NCBI GenBank assembly: GCA_004376375.1
Contig: SOJX01000046.1
Location: forward strand, 1-49,606
Direction: 5' to 3'
DNA: 49,606 bases
From: Planctomycetota bacterium
GTDB lineage: Bacteria > Planctomycetota > E44-bin39
In this document: in pieces, positions 9,203-17,027 of the stretch
Layout of the letters: every line of letters starts with the position of its first letter
Position numbering within the stretch: the stretch's first letter is position 1
Position numbers and translations under genes: made by a program
The notes under the pieces: model-generated
Told to the model about the DNA's origin: nothing
The model's database searches: none
The model's input: the letters and a program-made list of their open reading frames with translations, nothing else

Positions 9203-10423
9203 CAGCAGTTTTTCTTTAAGTGCAGCCGCCTCTTTCAGGAGCGGTCTTGGCAGATTGTCAAACACCAGGACACGCCGCCCGCCCGCGTATCGTCCGAAAT
9301 ACGTTTTTTCCGTTTCGCCGATCCCGTGCGCGATACCCGCAGCCGGGTATTTTTTTCCGAAATAAGCGTCTATCGCCTCGACGAACTCGACGGTATCGTT
9401 TTTCGTATCCCAGACGGTAAGCCACAGGTAAAAATATTTTTTTTCGCCTGTTTCAAAGACCCAGAACCTGTCGCCGTCCCAGCCCGAAGCGGCCCGCACC
9501 GCAATTGCGGCGTGAATCCTCTGCCGCAGAATCAAATCGATCAGGTATTCGCCGTGCACGTTCGTGGCAATGACTTTCATTCCCTTGAAAGCATCCTTCC
9601 CTGCGAGCTTCTGCGGTATCTCGGTCGGCTCGTCGAAGTACCGCGGATCAAGCAGCTTGGCGGGATGGATAATCTGTTCGGTCGAAGCCAGCTTCACAAA
9701 CGCCCCGTTTACAGCACCCCAGCCGCCTTTGCGGTAAACCGCGTCGACGAAGCCCACGCCCAGCGTATAACAGTTCGCCATTTGCGAAACGAGCACGGGC
9801 GGAAGATCAAGCTCTTTCCCGATTTCATCAACCGTCAGCATTTTACGGACAATCCCGACCGGGTCGGCGAACTCGCCCAGCCACCCGGCCCCGCCCATCG
9901 AAACCACGGTTGCATCCCCCTCGGCCAGGCACCTCAGGGCGTACGACAAATCACCGTTCGATTTGGCTTCGTCAAGCCGCTTTCCCAGCTCAAAATGCTG
10001 GTCCTGGAGCGCGTGCATCAATTCGTGGCAGAGTATGGGTTCGCGCTGCTCTCGTTCGAGGTTGTCCCTCAGAACGAGCAGGCGCTGATACGGCATATAC
10101 ATCCCCGGAAACAGGGAATACATATCTATCAGCTTTTTCTTCAAGGGGTAGGATCCGGGCAAAAGCCCGAAAAGCTCGAACGTTACGGTAATCGTGGACA
10201 ATTCCCGCTCGTCCATCTCCCTGTCCAGCTCTTCCAGGATGAGCTTGAGCACAAGGTCATAATCCGCAATGCGGCAATCTATCGGCTCGCGCGGTGAAAG
10301 CCCGCGGCGGGATGAAATCGACCGAAGTGCGTCGTCGAAATCAATGGCGGGCGCGCAGGAAATCGAAGCGGCTGCGGTCGCAAAGATTATTAGATGCAGG
10401 ACAATATTCTTCGGATAATCCAC
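9176..10423 (-). CDS. putative zinc-metallopeptidase lipoprotein (HELMH)
   Basis: A 415-residue protein with a GTG start preceded by GAGAGG. It carries a lipoprotein signal peptide (AASISC, Cys23). The signature HELMHALQDQHF (His133, Glu134, His137) and a downstream EGDAT (Glu168) fit a gluzincin: two His and one Glu as zinc ligands, and the HEXXH Glu as general base. It should sit on the periplasmic face of a membrane and cleave peptides; the substrate is unknown. The last codons (ESMKDEG, stop) are read from the GTATGAAGGATGAAGGC array, so the native C-terminus may have been replaced. Both flanking genes run on the opposite strand, and the gene lies between inverted array arms. Confidence 0.8.
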   Translation of the reverse strand: MDYPKNIVLHLIIFATAAASISCAPAIDFDDALRSISSRRGLSPREPIDCRIADYDLVLKLILEELDREMDERELSTITVTFELFGLLPGSYPLKKKLIDMYSLFPGMYMPYQRLLVLRDNLEREQREPILCHELMHALQDQHFELGKRLDEAKSNGDLSYALRCLAEGDATVVSMGGAGWLGEFADPVGIVRKMLTVDEIGKELDLPPVLVSQMANCYTLGVGFVDAVYRKGGWGAVNGAFVKLASTEQIIHPAKLLDPRYFDEPTEIPQKLAGKDAFKGMKVIATNVHGEYLIDLILRQRIHAAIAVRAASGWDGDRFWVFETGEKKYFYLWLTVWDTKNDTVEFVEAIDAYFGKKYPAAGIAHGIGETEKTYFGRYAGGRRVLVFDNLPRPLLKEAAALKEKLLEESMKDEG

Positions 10424-10459
10424 TGCGCCTCTCTCTGTTTTACATGCCGGACAATTCTC

Positions 10460-10488
10460 ATTTTAGACCACCCGGCTCCCCATGTCAA
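10460..10488 (-). promoter_or_regulatory. sigma-70 promoter for the HELMH lipoprotein gene
   Basis: Minus strand: TTGACA (10483-10488), 17 bp, TAAAAT (10460-10465), leaving a leader of about 30 nt before the GTG at 10423. It lies inside the segment bounded by the inverted arrays. Confidence 0.75.
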
Positions 10489-10500
10489 ACCTTTCAAACA

Positions 10501-10691
10501 AAGTATGAAGAAAGTATGAAGGATGAAGGCTGAAGTATGAATTATAAGATTTCATAATTCTTAATTCATCCTTTTCGTTTGCGAATTGAGTATTGGAAAT
10601 TGAGTATTGAGTATTGACAATTTCCAATTTACAATTCTCAATTTACAATTCTTTTTCATCCTTCAGCCTTCATACTTCATCCTTTCTTCTT
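10501..10691. repeat. right arm of inverted array pair around the peptidase gene
   Basis: Reverse complement of most of 8958-9202, with the same order of word types and, by eye, most positions identical. Differences are mainly in copy number of the AATTGTAAATTGAG and CAATACTCAAT words. Confidence 0.9.
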
Positions 10692-10700
10692 ACTTTCCCC

Positions 10701-10729
10701 TTGCCGATTCCCGGGGCGTCTGGTAGAAT
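10701..10729 (+). promoter_or_regulatory. probable promoter of the zinc-finger/winged-helix gene
   Basis: TTGCCG (10701-10706), 17 bp, TAGAAT (10724-10729), immediately outside the right array arm and 57 bp before the ATG at 10786. Confidence 0.55.
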
Positions 10730-10785
10730 ACCGCGCATTACGCTTTTAAATCAACCGGTTTGTACCGATTCGAGGACGCAGATAT

Positions 10786-12354
10786 ATGGAACTGGCCGCT
10801 TTGCTTCGGGAATACATCAGGGACGCGGAGGAACTCCTCAAAACGCAGGGGAACCCGACGCCCGGTAATCAGCTGCTTGAAAAATACCTTGAACTCGTGC
10901 TGCTGGAAAAGCGCTTCCCGGCCGAGCTTTTTTCCTGCTCCGAGTGCTCATGTATCACCGAGGACAGGAGAGAAATATACCGGCACGTTATCGAGCGACA
11001 CGGACGCGGCGAATCGCTGTATAAACACACCGATTTTTCAGGCGAGCCGCCCACGTTAGACATCAACGAGGAAACCGGCGATTACATCTGCAGCCTCTGC
11101 GGCGAGCAAACCACCGAACGGGTTATCAAGCGCAACTGGGCCTCCCGCCACGGCGTTCCGTGCCGCAACCGTTTCAAACTGGAGCTGACTTACCAGTGCA
11201 TACTGCAGGATGAAGACGGCCAGCCGTGTTCCGGAGAAGCGGCGACCCTCAAAGTATTCCTCGATCATCTCGTGTCGCATCACGAGCAAAGCCCGTTGTT
11301 TTCCCGCATTTCGGACCGCGACGAGATTCTCGTAAAGCTTGGCGAAGACGATACAAAAGCCGATGCGCGGGAATTCATACTTCGCATCAAGAAGGAAGCG
11401 GAAAAAATCGTCGAAGAGTATCTGCCTTATTTCGAAGGACTGCTCGTATCGAACACGTCATGTGTAAAGACGCCCGAAGGCTGGACGCTTGCCTCGCTGG
11501 AGCCTGAAGAGATTATCGAAGTCGAGCCGGTCGTCTCGCCCGAAGAGACAGCCGCGCGCAGAATCATCGAAAAGGAGCAGGATGATGCGCGGAAAGCGAA
11601 AGACGCCAAAAAGGTGAAAAAACCGCGCGCCCGCAAGCCGGCCGAGCCGAAAACCGCGCCCGAACCAACCGCGGATGAGCCGATAGACGCTGACGTTAAA
11701 GAAGAAATCCTTGAAATAGACGCCGACGAAGAGGAACCGGACGAAAAAGCGGGCCTGCCCGAGATGCGCACTCCGGACAGGCCGTTCGTGGCCCGCCCCG
11801 GCAGGAAAACGCCGCCCATGCCGCCGAAGGAGTCGCAGCCCGCGAATTTCGGTAACTACGAATCCTCGCTTCTCTGCCTGCTGGCCGAGCACGGCACTCT
11901 TTCCGCGGATGAGGCGAAGGAAAAACTCAGCAAATACTATACGGTCCCGACGGAACATCAGCGCGTCATCGGCTCCGGCGAGATTTTCTGGGAGGAAAGC
12001 GTTATCGACAGCCTCCAGAACCTTGTGGACCTGACCCTTGCAGAACCGCTCGCCGACCGCTGGACAATCACCGAGGAAGGGCGCCAGTTCTGCGAAATGT
12101 ACGCCGGCAAACTGGCCGTCGAATCCGATGAAGAAATCGACTCGATGGAGCAGACCGGCGAGTACTCCGCCGAAGACCTTACCTTCGCAGAGGAAGGACC
12201 GAACCTTTCCTACGACTCGAAAGAAGATGCCGAGCCGAAGCCGCAGGAGAAAGCTCCGGAAAAACCCGAAGAGCAGTCTCCGAAAGAGCCGGATTCCACC
12301 GACGATGCGCCCGAGGAGAAAGAAGAAACTCCGGAATCGCCCGCGCCCGAGTAA
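10786..12354 (+). CDS. unrecognised protein with three C2H2/C2HC zinc-finger candidates and an Mrr_N-like winged helix
   Basis: A 522-residue cytosolic protein (no signal, no membrane helix). Three metal-binding-like clusters occur in the first third: C51-x2-C54-x12-H67-x4-H72, which fits the classical C2H2 consensus exactly; C102-x2-C105-x16-H122-x3-C126; and C138-x9-C148-x12-H161-x3-H165. Residues ~230-350 are Lys/Glu/Pro-rich and probably disordered. Residues ~355-442 look like a winged helix similar to the N-terminal domain of Mrr restriction enzymes, ending in RWTITEEGRQF. The tail is acidic. No nuclease motif is visible. DNA or RNA binding is the best guess; the function is not recognised. 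Start ATG 10786 with GAGGA nine bases upstream. Confidence 0.75.
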   Translation: MELAALLREYIRDAEELLKTQGNPTPGNQLLEKYLELVLLEKRFPAELFSCSECSCITEDRREIYRHVIERHGRGESLYKHTDFSGEPPTLDINEETGDYICSLCGEQTTERVIKRNWASRHGVPCRNRFKLELTYQCILQDEDGQPCSGEAATLKVFLDHLVSHHEQSPLFSRISDRDEILVKLGEDDTKADAREFILRIKKEAEKIVEEYLPYFEGLLVSNTSCVKTPEGWTLASLEPEEIIEVEPVVSPEETAARRIIEKEQDDARKAKDAKKVKKPRARKPAEPKTAPEPTADEPIDADVKEEILEIDADEEEPDEKAGLPEMRTPDRPFVARPGRKTPPMPPKESQPANFGNYESSLLCLLAEHGTLSADEAKEKLSKYYTVPTEHQRVIGSGEIFWEESVIDSLQNLVDLTLAEPLADRWTITEEGRQFCEMYAGKLAVESDEEIDSMEQTGEYSAEDLTFAEEGPNLSYDSKEDAEPKPQEKAPEKPEEQSPKEPDSTDDAPEEKEETPESPAPE

Positions 12355-12356
12355 AG

Positions 12357-12662
12357 AAGGGATAAGAAAACAGGTAGACAAGGAAACAAGTAGACAAGAA
12401 AACAAGTAAAAAGCCATTGCCAGAGGCAATGGCTTTTTTTATTTATTTTATTACTTGTTTCCTTATTTCCTTGTTCTCTTATTCCCTTGTTCCCTTATTA
12501 CTTTATTTCCTTCTTTTCTTTCCCGGTACCCGGTACTCGGTACTTGGTACTTCTTTACCCTTGTTCCCTTGTTTCCTTGTTCTTTTAAGAAACGCGCAGC
12601 AAGCTGCGCCGCTATATATATTCTTTTATTTCCCTATTCCCTTGTTCCTTGTTTCCTTATCC
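12357..12662. repeat. AAGGAAACAAG / CCTTGTTTCC hairpin array
   Basis: AAACAGGTAGACAAGG-type words (12363-12406) face CTTGTTTCCTTATTTCC-type words (12448 onward) across the terminator hairpin. Further in are GGTAC words (12529-12551: GGTACC, GGTACT, GGTACT), a decayed REP-like palindrome (12590-12614) and more CCTTGTTTCC words up to the end of the STAS gene. No gene lies in this 310 bp gap. Confidence 0.8.
12408..12440. terminator. bidirectional intrinsic terminator
   Basis: An 11 bp stem (AAGCCATTGCC with its complement) with a 3-base AGA loop, flanked by A-runs and T-runs, so it can stop transcription from either side: the zinc-finger gene on plus, the STAS operon on minus. Confidence 0.85.
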
Positions 12663-12664
12663 AC

Positions 12665-13009
12665 TTACTCCTTTGCCAGTTTTGTAAGAGCTTCCGTCTC
12701 GTCGTCGGCAAGCGTAAGCAGGAGGTTCATCCTGGTGGTTTCGAAGAATTTCTGGACGCGCTCCGACATGTTGAAGAATACGAGCCGGGAGCCGATCTCT
12801 CTGGCGAAATTGTGGACGGTTATTATCGCACCCAGGCCCAGCGAGTTGATGTATGCGAGATTGGCGCAGTCAAGGGCGACCAGTTTCGCCTTCTCGAGCT
12901 GGTCCCGGACACAGGTCTTGAACGTCTCCTCGGTCGCGTCGTCCAGGTAACTCTCGTCGGTGAACGACAGGATTGCCTTCCCCTCGATCTCTTTCGTATC
13001 TATTTTCAT
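12665..13009 (-). CDS. STAS-domain protein, anti-sigma factor antagonist type
   Basis: A 114-residue single STAS domain like SpoIIAA/RsbV. The conserved loop reads LAYINSLGLGA, placing Ser56 at the position that is phosphorylated by partner anti-sigma kinases. Such proteins bind and release an anti-sigma factor or regulate a PP2C/kinase switch. No cognate anti-sigma kinase or phosphatase gene is next to it. The ATG overlaps the ruvX stop as ATGA, with GGAGAGG as ribosome binding site, so translation is coupled. It is the last gene of the four-gene operon starting at 15160. Confidence 0.88.
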   Translation of the reverse strand: MKIDTKEIEGKAILSFTDESYLDDATEETFKTCVRDQLEKAKLVALDCANLAYINSLGLGAIITVHNFAREIGSRLVFFNMSERVQKFFETTRMNLLLTLADDETEALTKLAKE

Positions 13010-13440
13010 GATTCCTCTCCCCGCCTGCGCGAGTCGATAAAAGTTTGAAGTATAATCTGCGCAGCAACAACGTCGACTTTGCGTCTGCGTTTCCTGCGAG
13101 TTGCCCCGGTCTCCTTCAGCCTGCGCTCGGCCTCAACCGTCGTCAGGCGCTCGTCGAAGGTTTCGACCGCTATTCCCAGCGCCTCCGACAGCGCTTTACA
13201 AAACTCCTGCACTTCCCGGGCCTTCGGACCGACCGAGCCGTCCATGTTCAGAGGCAATCCTACGACGACGGCGTCAACGCCGTTTTCAGCAACTATCCCG
13301 GCGATCTCTTCCATCGTCTCTTTCGGCCCCGTGTTTTCAACAACTCCAAGCGGCTGCGCCGTGATGCCCAGCCCGTCGGAAATCGCCAGCCCGAAACGCT
13401 TGCGGCCGTAGTCGATGCCAAGCGTACGGCCTTCGCTCAA
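13006..13440 (-). CDS. ruvX: RuvX/YqgF-type pre-16S rRNA nuclease / putative Holliday junction resolvase
   Basis: A 144-residue RNase H-fold nuclease. It opens with LGIDYGRKRFGLAISD, the first catalytic Asp strand of the YqgF family, and continues with the VVGLPLNMDGS motif, FDERLTT and a VDVVAAQIILQ helix supplying the last acidic residue. Family members trim the 5' end of 16S rRNA. The start is TTG at 13440, overlapping the TGA of manC by four bases; the length is normal for the family. Its position between a sugar nucleotidyltransferase and a STAS gene suggests co-expression by translational coupling, not a shared pathway. Confidence 0.92.
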   Translation of the reverse strand: MSEGRTLGIDYGRKRFGLAISDGLGITAQPLGVVENTGPKETMEEIAGIVAENGVDAVVVGLPLNMDGSVGPKAREVQEFCKALSEALGIAVETFDERLTTVEAERRLKETGATRRKRRRKVDVVAAQIILQTFIDSRRRGEES

Positions 13441-14498
13441 AGGACATCTCCCTGCCCCGCGTCCTCGAGGCGGGCGACGAGCTGCTTCACCTTTTCGGCG
13501 TCTTCGCGCCGCGCGACCAGTACGGCCCTTCCAGACTTTACTACGATTATGTCCCTCAATCCGATAGTGCCGACGACGCCGTCTTCTGCGACGATTATGC
13601 AGTTTTCAGTTTCCAGCCCGACGTGCGAACCAATGAAAGCGTTGCCGAACTCGTCGGTCCGGCTGTACCTGGCGACGGACTCCCACGAGCCGAGGTCGTC
13701 CCACTCGAAATCAGCCGGAACGACGGCCACGTTGTCCGCACGCTCGAGCACCGAGTAATCGATGGAAATCTTTTTCATTTTTTCAAACGCGCCGGCGATT
13801 TGCTTTTCGGGATCTTCCGAGCTAAGTGCCGCCTTTATATCGTCCATGCACGCCCCGATTTCTGGCTCGAATCTGCTTATCGCCTCCAGGACCGACGACG
13901 CCTTCCAGACGAAGATACCGCCGTTCCAGTAGTACGACCCCGAGTCGATATATTTCTCAGCCTGCGCCTTTTCGGGCTTCTCGGTAAAACGCCTGACGCG
14001 GAAAAGGTTTTCTTCAATAGCTTCGCCGCGCTCGATATAACCGTAACCGGTCGCGGGGAATTTCGGCTCGATGCCGAACGTGATAAAAAAGTCCTCCGAC
14101 CGCGCGGTCTCATAGGCCCTTTTCAGCGCCGCCCTGAAGTTTTCAACCGGCGTAATCCGGTGGTCGGCGGGCAACGCGACGAAAACCGCTTCGGGGTCGC
14201 GCGAAAGGAGCAGCGCGGCCGCGTAGCCGATGCACCCGGTAGTGTCCCGCGCCATCGGCTCGCCTACGACGTTTCCCGCCGGAACGTCCGGCACTGCCTT
14301 GCGCATAGCGTCCACGGTATCGCGGTTTGTAATAATAAAAATATTTTCAGGCGGCACAACGCCGTCGAGGCGCGCCGCCGTCTCAGATACCAGCGATTTC
14401 CCGCCCGCCAGCGGGAGCAGTTGCTTGGGTCGCAGCCTGCGCGACATCGGCCAGAACCGCGTACCCGAACCACCGGCCATGATAACGGCATGAAACAT
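13437..14498 (-). CDS. manC: mannose-1-phosphate guanylyltransferase
   Basis: A 353-residue nucleotidyltransferase making GDP-mannose from mannose-1-phosphate and GTP. The N-terminal loop reads MAGGSGTRFWPMSR, followed by PKQLLPLAGG. The middle carries FTEKPEKAQAEKYI and YYWNGGIFVWKA, as in GMP enzymes. It lacks the phosphomannose isomerase domain of the long bifunctional form, so it is the short single-function type. The ATG shares one base with the TGA of the upstream lipoprotein gene (TGATG). GDP-mannose would feed surface glycan or protein mannosylation; the glycosyltransferase at 28.2 kb is a possible but unproven user. Confidence 0.9.
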   Translation of the reverse strand: MFHAVIMAGGSGTRFWPMSRRLRPKQLLPLAGGKSLVSETAARLDGVVPPENIFIITNRDTVDAMRKAVPDVPAGNVVGEPMARDTTGCIGYAAALLLSRDPEAVFVALPADHRITPVENFRAALKRAYETARSEDFFITFGIEPKFPATGYGYIERGEAIEENLFRVRRFTEKPEKAQAEKYIDSGSYYWNGGIFVWKASSVLEAISRFEPEIGACMDDIKAALSSEDPEKQIAGAFEKMKKISIDYSVLERADNVAVVPADFEWDDLGSWESVARYSRTDEFGNAFIGSHVGLETENCIIVAEDGVVGTIGLRDIIVVKSGRAVLVARREDAEKVKQLVARLEDAGQGDVL

Positions 14499-15160
14499 CA
14501 GCGCTTCCGTTCGAAATACTCTTCTTCCTCTTTCTCTTCCTTTTCTTCCGCTTCCGTGGTGCTTTTTTTCGGGCCGCTTCCTACGATTTCTTCATATGGC
14601 AGATTCCTTACTTTCTTCCACCATTCACGCCAGCGCCTGAGGGCCGCCGCATCGGGCACATCCCACCAGTAACGCAGGGTCTTGGTTATATAAACGTCTC
14701 CGTGGTCGACGCCGGCAAGCTCGACCATATGCTCATTTTCGGACTTTGAAAGCTCATCGATGTGGTCGATATAATATCCCAGCTTTGATTTCCTCGACCT
14801 GAAAATCCATACCGTGTAAAACGGCACGTCGACGAAGATGCCTTTGAGAATGAAAACAGGCGCACTCGCAATGAATCCGCCGAGCGCGACTCCCGGTGCG
14901 ATACCGGCCGCCCCGAGCTCGGTCCCGCCGCCGCCGACGCACATCAGGCCGCATCCGATTGGAAAGAAAAGGTAACCGAACGGAAGAGCGCCCAGGTCCG
15001 CGGCCCACCCGATGGCCGTGCGGCGAAAACCCGGCTTCTCGAACGGGTCATCCGAATCCGCCTTTATCGGCAGCCGCCCCCAGTCTGCGAGTGCGACAAA
15101 CGCGCAGCCGCTGGATGTAACAAAAACCGCAAGTAGAAGAGCCAGGATATATTTACACAT
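14498..15160 (-). CDS. uncharacterised lipoprotein, first gene of the manC-ruvX-STAS operon
   Basis: A 220-residue protein with a lipoprotein signal (VTSSGC, Cys19). It has a hydrophobic, Gly-rich middle (about 55-120) that may cross or insert in a membrane, and ends in a Trp-rich RRWREWWKKVRNLPYEE phrase followed by a highly charged Glu/Lys tail. The Trp-rich phrase resembles the ends of the HEAT-type proteins elsewhere in this window, although I see no HEAT repeats here. ATG 15160 has AAGGGG upstream. The function is not recognised. Confidence 0.75.
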   Translation of the reverse strand: MCKYILALLLAVFVTSSGCAFVALADWGRLPIKADSDDPFEKPGFRRTAIGWAADLGALPFGYLFFPIGCGLMCVGGGGTELGAAGIAPGVALGGFIASAPVFILKGIFVDVPFYTVWIFRSRKSKLGYYIDHIDELSKSENEHMVELAGVDHGDVYITKTLRYWWDVPDAAALRRWREWWKKVRNLPYEEIVGSGPKKSTTEAEEKEEKEEEEYFERKR

Positions 15161-15194
15161 TTAAACCCCTTCGGAACCCCCTTAAAACAGGAGT

Positions 15195-15222
15195 ATTGTA
15201 ACTTCTGAGGTCGGCAATTCAA
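15195..15222 (-). promoter_or_regulatory. promoter of the lipoprotein-manC-ruvX-STAS operon
   Basis: Minus strand: TTGAAT (15217-15222), 16 bp, TACAAT (15195-15200), about 35 bp before the ATG at 15160. Confidence 0.65.
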
Positions 15223-15240
15223 GGGAAAAGCGCCGAAGGA

Positions 15241-15346
15241 AATTATGAATTATGAAGTATGAATTATGAAATAAAGAAATATTAATTTTCATAATTCATA
15301 ATTCATTCCTTGTTCCCTTGTTTCCTTGTTCCCTTATTTCCTTTTT
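15241..15346. repeat. AATTATGAA/TTCATAATT fold plus CCTTGTTCCC words
   Basis: GAATTATGAAGTATGAATTA on one side faces TTTCATAATTCATAATTC on the other across a short A+T spacer, followed by CCTTGTTCCCTTGTTTCC words that run into the stop codon of the next gene. Confidence 0.8.
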
Positions 15347-16167
15347 TTGTACCATTCCCACCATTTTCCGGCCTTTTCCTTGCGGGTTTTCTCGTCATCG
15401 TCCCGGTAAAGAGTAAGGTCGGTAACGCCGCTTATCCGCTCGAGCGACCGGCTGGCCCAGTAGCGCACGTTTTTGTTTTTATCATCCAGCGCCACCATCA
15501 GCGCGTGGACAATCTCCGGCGAATTCCAGCGCCACGCAACCCTTGCGGCGTCACGGCGAAGAATGCTGCTCTTGTCGGCCGCAATGTGCGCGGCAAGGGC
15601 GCCGATGAAGTCGTTTCGCTTAATCCGGCCCGGCGGGTATCCCTCCATTGTGGCTGCATTTCCATCAGCCTTCGCGCGCTTTTGAAGCGCGTCCAGATAA
15701 ACGCATTTCGATAAGGCGTGGATGCGCTTTATCGGCTCGTCGAATGCAAGCGGGTCCTTACGGGATTTTTCCGGCAGGATTTCCGGTCTGGAAGGTTTTT
15801 CGCCCGGCCGCTTTTTCAGCCTGATTTTCACTCTGCGCCTCAGGTAATAACCGAACAGGCGCACGGGCTGAAACATGGGGATGATTTTGCTCTCGTGCCG
15901 GGACGCTTCGGCGACGAGAAGCCACGCGGCAAGGTCCGAGGCCTCGTCCCGGTCCACCGCGTACCGTATTATGAATTTCCCTTCGGAGTCGCTCGAATTC
16001 GAAAAGCTTCGGGTCGTCGTGACAACGCGCACCCGGGCGCCGGGCCCGATCGGCTTTTCGGTGTCCGCATCCACGAGACAGCCGCGAAGCTCGAGGTACG
16101 GCTTCGCGCAGCCGGCGGCGAGCAGAATCATAAGCAGGGCCGTGGCCGCCACTCCGTCAGCGCGCAT
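15334..16167 (-). CDS. lipoprotein with C-terminal HEAT-type repeats
   Basis: I place the start at ATG 16167 (AAAGGAAG upstream), which opens a lipoprotein signal (LLAAGC, Cys20) and overlaps the upstream gene by 11 bp. An in-frame start at 16230 would hide the signal. The first half has a beta-rich segment (LRGCLVDADTEKPIG ... SEGKFIIRYAVD) like carboxypeptidase-regulatory or transthyretin-like folds. Near the C-terminus is a HEAT pair (residues ~195-260: LRRDAARVAWRW ... NKNVRYWASRSLERI). The end reads KWWEWYKKRK, and its stop is supplied by the CCTTATTTCC array. It is probably a periplasmic scaffold protein translated together with the 16157-16912 gene. Predicted length 277 residues. Confidence 0.75.
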   Translation of the reverse strand: MRADGVAATALLMILLAAGCAKPYLELRGCLVDADTEKPIGPGARVRVVTTTRSFSNSSDSEGKFIIRYAVDRDEASDLAAWLLVAEASRHESKIIPMFQPVRLFGYYLRRRVKIRLKKRPGEKPSRPEILPEKSRKDPLAFDEPIKRIHALSKCVYLDALQKRAKADGNAATMEGYPPGRIKRNDFIGALAAHIAADKSSILRRDAARVAWRWNSPEIVHALMVALDDKNKNVRYWASRSLERISGVTDLTLYRDDDEKTRKEKAGKWWEWYKKRK

Positions 16168-16912
16168 CCGGCTTCCTTTCGAGCGAGCGTTCAAACATTT
16201 CCCTGCACTCGGAATAGAGCGCCCGGGCATATTTTCTCGCCTCGACCTCGTAACCGATGCGCCGGTACGGCCCCCAGTTTTTTCCGAAATACGTGAGTGG
16301 ATTAAATATGTTGTAAATGAAATTCATGACGTATTCGCCGTAATACCATCCCGCTCCGTCCCGCTTGAACTGCACGACATGAACAATTTCGTGGCAGATC
16401 AGCCGCGCCATGCCGAGCGCGTCGGACTCCTGCCTGAATTTATTTTTTTTGAAGCGGTCGTAGAAAAGGCTGTTTTCATGGTGTTCGTCCTCGCCGCTTC
16501 CGTAAACGCGGAAACTCATCCTGCCCGGCGCCGCGCTTGCCCGGGGTTTCAACGGCGTTATGGGTGAAAGCATCCCGATCATCGAAATCACGAGAGAGCC
16601 CCGCGTAAGCGTCACCTCCTCGCCGTTGAGATAAAGCCGGTCGTCCAGTAACTTCAGGCTGGCCTTTTCAACGTCGAAGCCCGATGTAAAGAACTTCCGT
16701 TCGCGAATGAAACCGTCCACGATCCCAACCGCTTTTTCAAATTTCCCGTAGAATTCGGGATGCTTTTCCCTGACAAGCGAAAGGTCGAGCCTGTTGGGGA
16801 GGGTATCGGACCGCATTTCCTTACCCGGTTCCTGAGGCAACGGCCTGTTCCCCGCGCAGCCCAACAGCGCGGCGGAAAATACAACCATCGACAGTAAGGC
16901 AATATAACGCAA
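16157..16912 (-). CDS. putative zinc-metallopeptidase lipoprotein (HEIVH)
   Basis: A 251-residue protein with a TTG start and GGGAA ribosome binding site. It carries a lipoprotein signal (ALLGC, Cys19). LICHEIVHVVQFKRDG (His174, Glu175, His178) followed by GYEVEARKYA (Glu222 or Glu224) matches the HExxHxxQ ... ExEA layout of the DUF4157-like gluzincins: two His plus a downstream Glu would bind zinc. It should act at the periplasmic face of the envelope; the substrate is unknown. It is upstream of, and overlaps, the HEAT lipoprotein, so the two may form one complex. Confidence 0.78.
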   Translation of the reverse strand: MRYIALLSMVVFSAALLGCAGNRPLPQEPGKEMRSDTLPNRLDLSLVREKHPEFYGKFEKAVGIVDGFIRERKFFTSGFDVEKASLKLLDDRLYLNGEEVTLTRGSLVISMIGMLSPITPLKPRASAAPGRMSFRVYGSGEDEHHENSLFYDRFKKNKFRQESDALGMARLICHEIVHVVQFKRDGAGWYYGEYVMNFIYNIFNPLTYFGKNWGPYRRIGYEVEARKYARALYSECREMFERSLERKPDAR

Positions 16913-16956
16913 AGTAAAGTTCCCGGGTAAAGATTTATGAAAACAGCATATTATAC

Positions 16957-17000
16957 GTTAAGAAGTTAAAAGTTATAAGTTTAAAGTTAAAAGTTAAGAA
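16957..17000. repeat. AAGTTAAAAGTTAT word array
   Basis: Four or five degenerate copies of AGTTAAA/AGTTATA words between a TATAAT-like sequence and the end of the next gene. Confidence 0.7.
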
Positions 17001-17013
17001 GGCGGGTACTCCT

Positions 17014-17027
17014 GCGCGGCCGCTAAC
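17014..17027 (-). repeat. REP-like half palindrome at a stop codon
   Basis: On the minus strand GTTAGCGGCCGCGC; the TAG inside GTTAGC is the stop codon of the 17023-17817 gene. It belongs to the GTTAGC family described at 26010-26081. Confidence 0.65.

Noticed and set aside
9326..10297. Plus-strand open frame (323 codons)
   Set aside because: Antisense to the HELMH lipoprotein gene, which has promoter, ribosome binding site, lipobox and zinc motif.
13623..14672. Long plus-strand open frame (349 codons)
   Set aside because: Antisense to manC, Arg-rich, no ribosome binding site.
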